Source of the DNA: Pyrinomonadaceae bacterium
GTDB lineage: Bacteria; Acidobacteriota; Blastocatellia; Pyrinomonadales; Pyrinomonadaceae
Assembly: GCA_018060305.1 (NCBI GenBank)
Contig: JAGOWF010000032.1
Coordinates: 1-14,561, forward strand
Reading direction: 5' to 3'
DNA: 14,561 nt
Part shown: positions 1 to 6,527 of the stretch, piece after piece
Position numbering within the stretch: the stretch's first letter is position 1
Layout of the letters: each line of letters starts with the position of its first letter
The notes under the pieces: model-generated
Database searches by the model: none
What the model was told of the DNA's origin: nothing
Seen by the model: only the letters and a program-made list of their open reading frames with translations
Position numbers and translations under genes: made by a program

Positions 1-2
1 AA

Positions 3-776
3 GACCTCGATAAAATGCGTGTGGTCGGCGAGCTTATCGCCGACGTGCGAGAGGCGCTTCGCGGCATGGTCGAGCCAGGCATTTCGACGATGGAACTGAA
101 TAATGCGGCGGATCGAATGATCCGTGATGCGGGCGCGATACCGACTTTTATTGGCTATCATGGGTTCCCCTACGCGATCTGCTCCTCTGTCAATGCCGAG
201 ATCGTGCACGGATTCTCGAAGACCGAACCTTTGAAGGATGGCGACATCGTCTCGCTCGATATGGCGGCCACCTATGATGGTTTCGTGGGCGATACGGCGA
301 TGACATTGCCGGTAGGTGAGATCACGGACGAACTGAGGCAGCTTATCCGAGTGACCGAGGAATGCCTCGAATACGGTATTGAGGCCTCGCGGATAGGCAA
401 CCGTGTGGGCGATGTCGGTTGGGCGGTGCAGCAGCACGCGGACAAGTTCGGTTACGGGATCGTGCGTGATTACACCGGCCACGGAATCGGACGCCATATG
501 CACGAGTCGCCGCAGATCCCGAATTACGGACGGCCCGGTACGAAAGAGAAGATCCGCGCGGGATATTGCTTTGCGATCGAGCCGATGCTTAACCTGGGGA
601 CACACGAGACGCGAACGTTGAGCGATAAATGGACGGTCGTTACTCTTGATGGCAAGCCGTCGGCCCACGCCGAGCATACGCTCGCCGTGACCGCGGACGG
701 CCCTGAGATATTGACGCTTACAAAAGAGCAGAAGCGGGCGAGGTCGGCGAGAGAAGTAGAAATGGCGGCGGCGTGA
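3..776 (+). CDS. map: Methionine aminopeptidase type I (5' partial)
   Basis: Removes the initiator methionine from nascent cytosolic proteins; a two-metal hydrolase of the pita-bread fold. The frame is open to the left edge (codons for D-L-D-K precede the first ATG at 15). In the family the residues equivalent to this Met sit about 15 residues inside the protein, so the true start lies outside the window. Counting from the Met at 15, the five metal ligands are all visible: D82, D93, H156 (in TGHGIGR), E189 (in AIEP) and E220. The substrate-binding histidines H65 (IVHGF) and H163 (HMHESP) are also present, so the enzyme should be active. It ends with TGA and is followed 89 nt later by rpmJ, the usual neighbourhood of map at the head of the alpha operon. 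infA is not between them. Confidence 0.97.
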   Translation, partial: DLDKMRVVGELIADVREALRGMVEPGISTMELNNAADRMIRDAGAIPTFIGYHGFPYAICSSVNAEIVHGFSKTEPLKDGDIVSLDMAATYDGFVGDTAMTLPVGEITDELRQLIRVTEECLEYGIEASRIGNRVGDVGWAVQQHADKFGYGIVRDYTGHGIGRHMHESPQIPNYGRPGTKEKIRAGYCFAIEPMLNLGTHETRTLSDKWTVVTLDGKPSAHAEHTLAVTADGPEILTLTKEQKRARSAREVEMAAA

Positions 777-777
777 C

Positions 778-806
778 TTGAAAGATGCGGGCAAAATAGC
801 TAATAT
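778..806 (+). promoter_or_regulatory. Candidate sigma70 promoter for the rpmJ-rpsM operon
   Basis: TTGAAA at 778-783 (5 of 6 to the -35 consensus), a 17-nt spacer, then TAATAT at 801-806 (4 of 6 to the -10 consensus). It begins 2 nt after the map stop codon. Transcription would start near 813, giving a leader of about 53 nt before rpmJ that carries the hairpin at 825-848. Seen in sequence only; activity is inferred. Confidence 0.5.
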
Positions 807-824
807 TAATAGTTTGTCCAAGAC

Positions 825-848
825 ATCGGCACGCCAAGGCGTGTTGGT
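825..848 (+). promoter_or_regulatory. Hairpin in the rpmJ leader
   Basis: Arms 825-835 and 838-848 pair over 11 positions, including a perfect core CACGCC/GGCGTG and three G-U pairs. The central AA would open to a 4-nt loop. It ends 8 nt before the AGAGG ribosome binding site of rpmJ. It could be an autoregulatory site for a ribosomal protein of this operon or just a 5' stabiliser; the sequence cannot decide. Confidence 0.4.
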
Positions 849-865
849 ATGTCGAGAGAGGAACA

Positions 866-979
866 ATGAAAGTAAGGCCTTCGGTAAAGAAAATGTGCGA
901 CAAGTGCAAGGTGATCCACCGCAAGGGCGTCGTGCGCGTCATTTGCGAGAACCCCAAGCACAAACAACGACAGGGATAA
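866..979 (+). CDS. rpmJ: 50S ribosomal protein L36
   Basis: A 37-residue protein, the normal length of bacterial L36, nearly identical to the family consensus ([16 protein letters not shown] and ending [10 protein letters not shown]). The zinc ligands C11, C14, C27 and H32 are all present, so this is the zinc-binding form. L36 binds 23S rRNA late in large-subunit assembly. AGAGG at 857-861 lies 4 nt before the ATG. It sits between map and rpsM, as in most alpha operons, and rpsM follows after 6 nt, so the two are surely cotranscribed. A candidate promoter and a hairpin lie just upstream. Confidence 0.97.
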   Translation: MKVRPSVKKMCDKCKVIHRKGVVRVICENPKHKQRQG

Positions 980-985
980 AGAAAT

Positions 986-1369
986 ATGGCTCGTATAGCA
1001 GGAGTTGACCTACCGCCCAACAAACGGGCACAGATCGGAATGACCTATATCTACGGTATAGGCAAGTCGCGCGCGACCGACATACTCGGTAAGGCCGGCG
1101 TCGATATTCACACAAAGATCAAAGACATCAGCGAGGACGATCTAAATAAGATTCGCGCTTTGCTGGACACCGAAGGCGAGATCGAAGGCGACCTTCGCAA
1201 ACGGGTCCAGATGGATATTAAGCGGCTGATGGATATTGGCTGCTATCGCGGCCTGCGTCATCGCCGCAGCCTGCCGGTTCGCGGACAGAGGACGCATACC
1301 AACGCACGCACACGCAAAGGCCCGCGCAAGGCGGCCGTTGCCAAGAAGAAGGCACCAGGGAAGAAATAG
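986..1369 (+). CDS. rpsM: 30S ribosomal protein S13
   Basis: 127 residues with the S13 signature: the helix-hairpin-helix stretch [12 protein letters not shown] near residues 23-34, and the conserved C-terminal block [10 protein letters not shown] and LPVRGQRT, ending in a basic Lys/Arg tail that reaches towards tRNA in the P site. S13 sits in the head of the small subunit and contacts the large subunit through bridge B1. The ATG is 6 nt after the rpmJ stop, with AGGG overlapping the end of rpmJ as its likely ribosome binding site. rpsK follows after a 77-nt gap filled by a large inverted repeat. Confidence 0.98.
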   Translation: MARIAGVDLPPNKRAQIGMTYIYGIGKSRATDILGKAGVDIHTKIKDISEDDLNKIRALLDTEGEIEGDLRKRVQMDIKRLMDIGCYRGLRHRRSLPVRGQRTHTNARTRKGPRKAAVAKKKAPGKK

Positions 1370-1375
1370 TTCCGA

Positions 1376-1438
1376 GTTTAGTGTTCAGGGTTCAGAGTTT
1401 GTTGCTCGACCCTGAACTCTGAACCTTGAACACTGAAC
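1376..1438 (+). repeat. Heptamer-phased inverted repeat between rpsM and rpsK (element A)
   Basis: Arms 1376-1399 and 1415-1438 pair over 24 consecutive positions, two of them G-U, with a 15-nt loop. The right arm is four 7-nt words in phase from 1411: CCTGAAC, TCTGAAC, CTTGAAC, ACTGAAC. The left arm carries the complementary GTTCAGN words. It starts 6 nt after the rpsM stop and ends 8 nt before the rpsK ATG. No T-tract follows, so it is not a typical intrinsic terminator. Confidence 0.9.
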
Positions 1439-1446
1439 CAAATAGA

Positions 1447-1848
1447 ATGGCTAAAGCAGCAGCTACCAAAAAGAAGACCTTTAAGAAGCGCGAGAAGAAG
1501 AATATTCCCGTTGGGATCGTTCACATATCGGCTTCGTTCAACAATACGCTGATCTCGATCACCGACGCCGAAGGCAATCTCGTCGCACAGTGTTCATCGG
1601 GTGCCCGCGGTTTTCGCGGCAGTCGAAAGGGGACGCCTTTTGCAGCACAGCAGGCTGCGACCGAGGTTGCCCGCAAGGCTCTCGACGCCGGAATGCGTGA
1701 GGTCGAGGTGCGGGTCAAGGGGCCGGGCGGCGGACGGGAATCGGCGATCAGGGCTGTGAGCCAGGTCGGCATTCGCGTGACATCGATCCGCGATACCACG
1801 CCGATCCCTCACAATGGCTGCAGGCCGCCGAAGCGCAGGCGCGTTTGA
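1447..1848 (+). CDS. rpsK: 30S ribosomal protein S11
   Basis: 133 residues from the ATG at 1447 ([10 protein letters not shown]). An in-frame TTG at 1426 lies inside the inverted repeat and is not a credible start. S11 forms part of the small-subunit platform and contacts mRNA near the E site. The conserved blocks [32 protein letters not shown] and [14 protein letters not shown] are all present, as is the terminal [16 protein letters not shown]. Length is normal. The 8 nt before the ATG contain no Shine-Dalgarno sequence, although a 24-bp hairpin ends just there. The stop codon overlaps the first words of the next repeat element. Confidence 0.98.
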   Translation: MAKAAATKKKTFKKREKKNIPVGIVHISASFNNTLISITDAEGNLVAQCSSGARGFRGSRKGTPFAAQQAATEVARKALDAGMREVEVRVKGPGGGRESAIRAVSQVGIRVTSIRDTTPIPHNGCRPPKRRRV

Positions 1849-1850
1849 TT

Positions 1851-2004
1851 TTGGATTTTAGATTTTGGATTTTGGATAGATGATCCAATCCAGACTTATC
1901 GAAAGGACGAAGGGAGAAATCCTGTAAACTTTTTCGCAAATTGAATTGAGGACGATGGGGAGCGGTCTTGTAATCCAAGATCGCAAATCCAAAATCCAAA
2001 ATCC
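1851..2004 (+). repeat. Heptamer-phased inverted repeats flanking a ~90-nt core (element B)
   Basis: The left arm has words TTGGATT, TTAGATT, TTGGATT, TTGGATA at 1851, 1858, 1865 and 1872, exactly 7 nt apart. The right arm has AATCCAA, GATCGCA, AATCCAA, AATCCAA and AATCC at 1972, 1979, 1986, 1993 and 2000, again in 7-nt phase. Bases 1861-1877 pair perfectly with 1987-2003 (17 bp). The core between the arms (about 1880-1971) shows no ORF or recognised motif. The left arm begins 2 nt after the rpsK stop codon. Confidence 0.88.
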
Positions 2005-2024
2005 TTTTGCAGAAGGCGAAAATT

Positions 2025-2657
2025 ATGGCTAGATATAGAGATGCGGTGTGCCGACTGTGCCGCCGCGAAGGTGGAAAGTTATTCCTCAAGGGCGATCGGT
2101 GTTACAAGCCGTCGTGTGCTATCGAAAAACGCGGGACCAATCCGCCGGGCCAGCATGGTGCTGCCCGCCGCAAGATGATCCAGGGTTATGGTGAGCAATT
2201 GCGCGAGAAGCAAAAGGTAAAGCGCATCTACTTTGTCCTGGAAAAGCAGTTTCGCACCTACTTCGAAAAGGCACGTCGCCAAAAAGGCGTTACGGGCGAA
2301 AATCTGCTTTTCATGCTCGAGCGGCGTTTGGATAACGTGGTATATCGCTCGGGTTTTTCGACCTCGCGCCGTCAGGCTCGTCAGTTGGTCAATCATGGCC
2401 ACGTGACAGTCAACGACCGTAAGGTAAACATTCCTTCGTTTCAGGTAAAGGCCGGTGACGTTGTTGCCGTCAAACCCCGCAGCCAGAAAAATCCGCATGT
2501 CGAGGGTGCCTGGTCGACGGCCATTGGCCGTGGGCGGCCTGCGTGGCTGAGTGCCCCAAGCAAGGACTTGGCGGTGACCGTATCGGGCCTGCCTAAGCGT
2601 GAGGACATAGACGCAAACATCAACGAGCAGTTGATCGTTGAACTTTACAGTAAGTAG
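2025..2657 (+). CDS. rpsD: 30S ribosomal protein S4
   Basis: 210 residues from the ATG at 2025; AGAAGG at 2011-2016 is a good ribosome binding site. S4 nucleates 30S assembly by binding the 5' domain of 16S rRNA, and in some bacteria represses its own operon. The N-terminus carries four cysteines, C9, C12, C26 and C31, so this is the zinc-binding (C+) form. The S4 RNA-binding domain follows near residues 95-160 ([18 protein letters not shown], then [12 protein letters not shown]). The C-terminus [12 protein letters not shown] is canonical. An in-frame TTG at 2007 would add six residues, but the ATG has the better spacing and the family start MARY. Confidence 0.98.
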   Translation: MARYRDAVCRLCRREGGKLFLKGDRCYKPSCAIEKRGTNPPGQHGAARRKMIQGYGEQLREKQKVKRIYFVLEKQFRTYFEKARRQKGVTGENLLFMLERRLDNVVYRSGFSTSRRQARQLVNHGHVTVNDRKVNIPSFQVKAGDVVAVKPRSQKNPHVEGAWSTAIGRGRPAWLSAPSKDLAVTVSGLPKREDIDANINEQLIVELYSK

Positions 2658-2665
2658 TAATTGGC

Positions 2666-2734
2666 GGGTTGGCTAAAGTAGCCGGGCCTGAAGAGTCGTT
2701 CTTCTCTTTGGCCGTTCGGGGACAAGGCCAACCT
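2666..2734 (+). promoter_or_regulatory. Structured leader ahead of rpoA with competing hairpins
   Basis: The 98-nt rpsD-rpoA gap has three short pairings that cannot all form: GGCTA/TAGCC (2671-2675 with 2679-2683), TTGGCC/GGCCAA (2708-2713 with 2726-2731) and GGTTGGC/GCCAACC (2667-2673 with 2727-2733). No heptamer repeat is seen here. It may be a regulatory leader or chance complementarity. Confidence 0.3.
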
Positions 2735-2755
2735 TTTGGACAAAAAAGAACAAAT

Positions 2756-3772
2756 ATGACACAGAGTAATCATTGGACAGATTTTCAGATGCCGAGCCGG
2801 CTCAATGTTGATACCGAGACCCTGGACGGCAACTACGGCAAGTTTCACGCGGCTCCGTTCGAGCGCGGTTTTGGAACGACGATAGGCAATTCGATCCGGC
2901 GTGCGCTGCTCTCTTCGATCGAAGGGGCGGCGATCACCGCTGTCAAGATAGAGGGCGTCGAGCACGAGTTTTCGTCGATCAAAGGCGTCGTCGAAGATGC
3001 CACAGACGTGATCCTAAATCTCAAGCAAGTGCCTTTTACACTTCACGGCGCGGGTCCAAAATCGTTGTCGATCACCAAAAAGGGTGCCGGCGCCGTCATG
3101 AGCGGCGATATCGAGGCAGATGGCGACGTCGAGATATTGGATCCCGACGTGCATATCGCAACCCTCAGCCAGGGCGGCAGCCTCAATATTGAGATGCGGC
3201 TAAAGCGCGGGCGCGGGTATGTCTCGGCGGAGTTTAATAACGACGAAGACCTCTCGGTCGGTTACATTCCGATCGATTCGGTCCACACGCCGATCAAAAA
3301 GGTCAATTACAGCGTCGATAAAACCCGTCAGGGCTCGAATACCGAATACGACCGCCTTACGATCGAGGTCTGGACGGACGGCTCGGTCAAGCCGGAGGAT
3401 TCGATCGGCCTCGCGGCCAAGCTGATCAAAGACCATATGTCCATCTTCATCAACTTCGAGGAGGAAGAAGAGGAATATAAGTATGAGGACATCGCCCGCC
3501 CGCCGCTGATGCGTAACGATCTGCTCGACAAATCGGTTGACGAGCTTGAGCTTTCAGTTCGGTCTTACAACTGTCTGAAAAATGCCGATATCCGCTCGAT
3601 CCGCGACCTGATCCGTCGCAGCGAAAAGGACATGCTGGGCACCAAGAACTTTGGCAAAAAATCGCTGACCGAGATCAAGGATATGCTTCACGGCATGGGC
3701 CTGGATTTTGGAATGGACTTTGACGAACAGGGAAATCCGATCCCGGGCTCGGGCGGGCGCGACCTTGACTAA
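2756..3772 (+). CDS. rpoA: DNA-directed RNA polymerase subunit alpha
   Basis: 338 residues from the ATG at 2756, the usual family size. A TTG 29 codons upstream is open but would add an unrelated N-terminus, so the ATG is preferred. The N-terminal domain that dimerises and scaffolds beta and beta' assembly is clear ([20 protein letters not shown] near residues 36-55, then [16 protein letters not shown]). The C-terminal domain that contacts UP elements and activators has the helix-hairpin-helix residues VRSYNCLK and [18 protein letters not shown]. An acidic linker ([11 protein letters not shown]) separates the two. Only a weak purine-rich stretch lies before the ATG. rplQ follows across a heptamer repeat. 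Confidence 0.98.
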   Translation: MTQSNHWTDFQMPSRLNVDTETLDGNYGKFHAAPFERGFGTTIGNSIRRALLSSIEGAAITAVKIEGVEHEFSSIKGVVEDATDVILNLKQVPFTLHGAGPKSLSITKKGAGAVMSGDIEADGDVEILDPDVHIATLSQGGSLNIEMRLKRGRGYVSAEFNNDEDLSVGYIPIDSVHTPIKKVNYSVDKTRQGSNTEYDRLTIEVWTDGSVKPEDSIGLAAKLIKDHMSIFINFEEEEEEYKYEDIARPPLMRNDLLDKSVDELELSVRSYNCLKNADIRSIRDLIRRSEKDMLGTKNFGKKSLTEIKDMLHGMGLDFGMDFDEQGNPIPGSGGRDLD

Positions 3773-3777
3773 GAAAA

Positions 3778-3847
3778 TAGTGGCCGGTGGTCAGTGCTCG
3801 GTGGTCAGAAAGAAACCACTGACCATTGACCACTGACCACTGACCAC
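3778..3847 (+). repeat. Heptamer-phased inverted repeat between rpoA and rplQ (element C)
   Basis: The left arm has words GTGGCCG, GTGGTCA, GTGCTCG, GTGGTCA at 3780, 3787, 3794 and 3801. The right arm has AAACCAC, TGACCAT and three TGACCAC at 3813, 3820, 3827, 3834 and 3841. Both arms keep exact 7-nt phase. Positions 3778-3805 pair with 3815-3842 with only two mismatches (26 pairs, four of them G-U) around a 9-nt loop. It begins 5 nt after the rpoA stop and runs to 6 nt before the rplQ ATG. Confidence 0.92.
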
Positions 3848-3853
3848 TGGTAT

Positions 3854-4357
3854 ATGAGACACAGAAAAGCACATCGTAAACTGGGCAGGACCACCGAGCA
3901 CCGCATGTCGATGCTTCGCAATCTGGCGACGTCACTGATAAATGCGGACAACGAGCATCTCGTGACCACGATCCAAAAGGCCAAGGAATTGCGTCCGTTC
4001 GTTGAGAAAGTGATCACGCTTGCCAGAAAGGCACAGGCCCTTGAAGGTGACGAGGCGGGCGTCCGCGAAGTCCACCTCAGGCGTCAGGCGGCGAAGTTCT
4101 TCCATGCCGGTAACTCGACATTCAAGCTGGCGGCGAGCCGGTTTCGCGGCAAAAAGGGCGAGGCTAAGGAGCCGATCGAACGCACCGCGGGCGTCAAGGC
4201 GGTCCAACGCCTGTTTGACGAACTAGGCGCGAGGTACAAGGATCGGAATGGCGGTTATACTCGTATTATTAGGCTGGGACGCCGTCAGGGCGATAACGCC
4301 GAGATGGCTGTGATAGAGTTGGTGGATAATCCGCAGGAAATGGCGGCAAAGGGCTAA
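3854..4357 (+). CDS. rplQ: 50S ribosomal protein L17, long form
   Basis: L17 lies near the exit of the peptide tunnel on the large subunit. The N-terminal signature [29 protein letters not shown] and the C-terminal block [30 protein letters not shown] are canonical. The protein has 167 residues, against roughly 115-130 in well-studied bacteria. The extra length lies in the middle, about residues 61-72 and 84-116, and is Lys/Arg rich. No Shine-Dalgarno sequence is visible before the ATG, which sits 6 nt after the last TGACCAC word of element C. accB follows after 22 nt, so cotranscription is likely. Confidence 0.97.
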   Translation: MRHRKAHRKLGRTTEHRMSMLRNLATSLINADNEHLVTTIQKAKELRPFVEKVITLARKAQALEGDEAGVREVHLRRQAAKFFHAGNSTFKLAASRFRGKKGEAKEPIERTAGVKAVQRLFDELGARYKDRNGGYTRIIRLGRRQGDNAEMAVIELVDNPQEMAAKG

Positions 4358-4379
4358 ACCCGGTTCACGGAGGCCAGAC

Positions 4380-4910
4380 ATGACAGACACGGCGTCGGCA
4401 AAAGCAAGCGAAGTGGATAGAAAAGGCGATAAGAAACAGGCGAGCGACCCGTCGTTCGACATGAATGAGCTGCAGGCTCTGGCCGCCTTGGTGAATGAGC
4501 ACGGATTCACGGATTTTGAGTTTGAAAATGAGAATATCCGCGTCAGGTTGAGCAAATCGGTCGGCGCCGTTGTGTCTCAGACTCCGGCTGTATCGACCGC
4601 ACCGGTCGTCGCCCACGCAGCGTCGCCGGCCGATGAGGGAGCGACCGTCCCCGGTGCGGACGTGGATGCGGGATTGCATAAGATCGTCTCGCCGATAGTC
4701 GGCACATTCTATAGAGCCTCGGGCCCTGACAAGGAACCTTACGTGAGCGAGGGCAGCAGCGTCGGCCCGGAGACGACAGTTTGCATCGTTGAGGCGATGA
4801 AACTGATGAACGAGATACAGGCCGAAGTCTCGGGCGAGATCGTCAAGGTCTATGTCGAGAACGGCCAGCCGGTCGAATTCGGCCAGCCATTGTTTGGAGT
4901 AAGGAAATAA
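4380..4910 (+). CDS. accB: Acetyl-CoA carboxylase biotin carboxyl carrier protein (BCCP)
   Basis: Carries the biotin that shuttles carboxyl groups between biotin carboxylase and carboxyltransferase in the first committed step of fatty acid synthesis. It has 176 residues. An N-terminal region with MNELQALAALVNEHGFTDFEF is followed by an Ala/Pro/Val-rich flexible linker (about residues 62-95). The biotinyl domain spans residues 100-176, with the biotinylation motif EAMKLMNEI and the modified lysine at K141. The thumb segment typical of true BCCP is suggested by SPIVGTFYRASGPDKEPYV. A perfect GGAGG at 4369-4373 lies 6 nt before the ATG, in contrast to its neighbours rplQ and accC. It pairs functionally with accC just downstream. 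Confidence 0.97.
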   Translation: MTDTASAKASEVDRKGDKKQASDPSFDMNELQALAALVNEHGFTDFEFENENIRVRLSKSVGAVVSQTPAVSTAPVVAHAASPADEGATVPGADVDAGLHKIVSPIVGTFYRASGPDKEPYVSEGSSVGPETTVCIVEAMKLMNEIQAEVSGEIVKVYVENGQPVEFGQPLFGVRK

Positions 4911-4915
4911 TAGTC

Positions 4916-4987
4916 GCCGCAAAAAGGCACAAAAAGCGCAAATAAAAGGGATCGATCTCTTTTGCGATTTTTGTGCCTTTTTGTGGC
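4916..4987 (+). repeat. Long A/T-rich hairpin between accB and accC (element D)
   Basis: Bases 4916-4935 pair with 4968-4987 over 20 consecutive positions (one G-U); after one mismatch the stem continues for six more pairs (4937-4942 with 4961-4966). Each arm repeats an A5/T5 word (CAAAAAGGCA, then CAAAAAGCGC) about every 10 nt rather than 7. It begins 5 nt after the accB stop and ends 9 nt before the accC ATG. Its 3' arm is T-rich, but no T-tract follows the stem. Confidence 0.88.
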
Positions 4988-4996
4988 AAATCGTTT

Positions 4997-6349
4997 ATGC
5001 GTGAGATACGCAAAATTCTGGTTGCCAACCGGGGCGAGATCGCTTGTCGGATCATCTGGACGTGCAAGGAGATGGGCATCAAGACCGTTGCCGTCCACTC
5101 CGAGGCTGACCGCGAGGCGCTGCACGTCAGATATGCTGACGAGGCGATCTGCATCGGGCCACCGCCGTCGGCGGAAAGTTACCTTAACATTCCGGCGATC
5201 ATCTCCGCAGCCGAGATCACGAATGCCGATGCTGTGCATCCGGGCTACGGCTTTCTAGCCGAATCCGCGACGTTCGCAACCATCTGTGGCGATTGCAATA
5301 TCAAGTTTATCGGCCCGCGCGCCGATGTGATCGCGATGATGGGCGATAAGGTCGAGGCCCGGCGGACAATGACCGCGGCCGGCGTTCCGATCCTTCCGGG
5401 CAGCCCTGATCCTATCGAATCGGCCGATGAGGCCAAGAAGCTCGCACTTGAGATCGGCTTTCCATTGATAATAAAGGCTGCGGCGGGCGGCGGGGGCCGG
5501 GGAATGCGCATCGTCCGGCAGGAAAGCGAGCTCGCCGGACAGCTTGAGACCGCTCAGGCGGAAGCCCTTGCGGCGTTCAAAAACGGCTCGGTCTATATCG
5601 AGCGTTATATCGAGCGGCCCCGCCATATTGAGATCCAAGTGCTCGCCGACGAGCACGGCAACACCGTCCATCTCGGCGAGCGTGAGTGCACGATCCAACG
5701 ACGTCATCAGAAGCTTCTCGAAGAGGCCCCGTCGCCCGCGATCTCGCCCGCAATTCGCGATCAGATGGGTGCCGTTGCTGTTAAGGCATGTCGGGAGATC
5801 GGTTATTCGAGCGCAGGGACATTCGAGTTTCTGCTCGATGAGGATGACAGTTTCTATTTCATGGAGATGAATACGCGGATCCAGGTCGAGCATCCCGTAA
5901 CCGAAATGGTGACCCTCGCGGATATCGTGAGGAATCAGGTCCGCATCGCGACCGGTGAAAACATCGGCTATTCGCAGGATGAGGTCCAGATCGTCGGCCA
6001 TTCGATAGAATGCCGCATCAATGCCGAGGATCCGGTGAAATTTACGCCAAGCCCCGGACGCATCACCGCGTTCAACTTTCCGGGAGGGCCTGGCGTCCGT
6101 GTCGATACGGCTGTCTATCCGGGCTATGTTGTGCCGCCGTATTACGATTCGATGATCGCAAAACTGATCGTCCTCGCCCGGACGCGTGAATTGGCGATCG
6201 CCCGGATGCAACGGGCGTTGGACGTTATGGTGATCGAAGGGATCAAGACGACTCTTCCGCTTCATAAGGCGATCATGGCTGACGAGAATTTCCAGAAAGG
6301 GAACTTCTCGACCAAGTTTATGGAAGAGTTTAAGTACGAGGTCAACTAA
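4997..6349 (+). CDS. accC: Acetyl-CoA carboxylase biotin carboxylase subunit
   Basis: ATP-grasp enzyme that carboxylates biotin on BCCP using ATP and bicarbonate. It has 450 residues from the ATG at 4997, matching the usual 445-450. Starting earlier at the GTG at 4973 would place the start inside the hairpin arm. Visible motifs include [13 protein letters not shown] (residues 7-19), the Gly-rich ATP loop [11 protein letters not shown] starting at K160, and [11 protein letters not shown]. The active-site block [16 protein letters not shown] follows with E290, N292 and R294, and E277 lies upstream. All expected metal and catalytic residues are present. No Shine-Dalgarno sequence is seen (caaatcgttt precedes the ATG). 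accB is 86 nt upstream across element D. Confidence 0.98.
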   Translation: MREIRKILVANRGEIACRIIWTCKEMGIKTVAVHSEADREALHVRYADEAICIGPPPSAESYLNIPAIISAAEITNADAVHPGYGFLAESATFATICGDCNIKFIGPRADVIAMMGDKVEARRTMTAAGVPILPGSPDPIESADEAKKLALEIGFPLIIKAAAGGGGRGMRIVRQESELAGQLETAQAEALAAFKNGSVYIERYIERPRHIEIQVLADEHGNTVHLGERECTIQRRHQKLLEEAPSPAISPAIRDQMGAVAVKACREIGYSSAGTFEFLLDEDDSFYFMEMNTRIQVEHPVTEMVTLADIVRNQVRIATGENIGYSQDEVQIVGHSIECRINAEDPVKFTPSPGRITAFNFPGGPGVRVDTAVYPGYVVPPYYDSMIAKLIVLARTRELAIARMQRALDVMVIEGIKTTLPLHKAIMADENFQKGNFSTKFMEEFKYEVN

Positions 6350-6451
6350 TAACTGATAGTGAATAACTAATGGTCAGGACATTGCTCAAATTGGGTAAGT
6401 ATAAGATAATAAACGGGAATTACTATTCACTGATAGATGTTAGTTATTCAC
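6346..6451 (+). repeat. Heptamer-phased inverted repeats around a promoter-like core (element E)
   Basis: The left words CTAATAA, CTGATAG, TGAATAA, CTAATGG start at 6346, 6353, 6360 and 6367 and overlap the accC stop codon. The right words TTACTAT, TCACTGA, TAGATGT, TAGTTAT, TCAC start at 6420, 6427, 6434, 6441 and 6448. Bases 6359-6370 pair perfectly with 6440-6451 (12 bp). The words are more diverged than in elements A-C, but the 7-nt spacing holds in both arms. The ~46-nt centre contains the promoter candidate at 6382-6410. Confidence 0.75.
6382..6410 (+). promoter_or_regulatory. Candidate sigma70 promoter for rpsO
   Basis: TTGCTC at 6382-6387 (3 of 6 to the -35 consensus, with TTG kept), a 17-nt spacer, and GATAAT at 6405-6410 (5 of 6 to the -10 consensus). 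It lies between the two arms of element E. Transcription would start near 6417, so the right arm and the GC-rich hairpin 6459-6493 would form the rpsO leader. Inferred from sequence only. Confidence 0.4.
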
Positions 6452-6458
6452 AAATTTT

Positions 6459-6493
6459 CGCGGTTTCCGCGCTTAGGACGCGGAGGGACTGCG
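6459..6493 (+). promoter_or_regulatory. GC-rich hairpin in the rpsO leader
   Basis: The left half 6459-6471 pairs with 6479-6493 over most of its length, including CCGCG/CGCGG next to a 7-nt loop (6472-6478) and CGC/GCG at the base, with wobbles and a small bulge between. The left half can also fold on itself as CGCGG-TTT-CCGCG (6459-6471), so two folds compete. It lies 34 nt before the rpsO ATG. S15 is known to bind its own leader in several bacteria, but no specific S15 site can be claimed here. Confidence 0.45.
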
Positions 6494-6527
6494 AGCCAAA
6501 AGGAGAGGCCACGAAGGCAAGACAAAG

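Noticed and set aside
1376..1438. Element A as an intrinsic terminator of rpsM
   Set aside because: No T-tract follows the stem and termination here would cut off the essential rpsK-rpsD-rpoA-rplQ genes.
1426..1446. TTG start for rpsK
   Set aside because: The codon lies inside the right arm of inverted repeat A; the family start MAKA is at 1447.
2669..2755. Upstream TTG start for rpoA
   Set aside because: It adds 29 residues without family similarity and lies in the structured leader; the ATG at 2756 gives the normal length.
5255..6265. 336-codon - strand ORF inside accC
   Set aside because: It is an antisense shadow of a highly conserved gene, with Asp/Arg/His-rich unstructured composition.
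1376..6451. CRISPR array made of the repeated words
   Set aside because: The repeat units are only 7 nt, have no spacers, differ between loci, and no cas genes are present.
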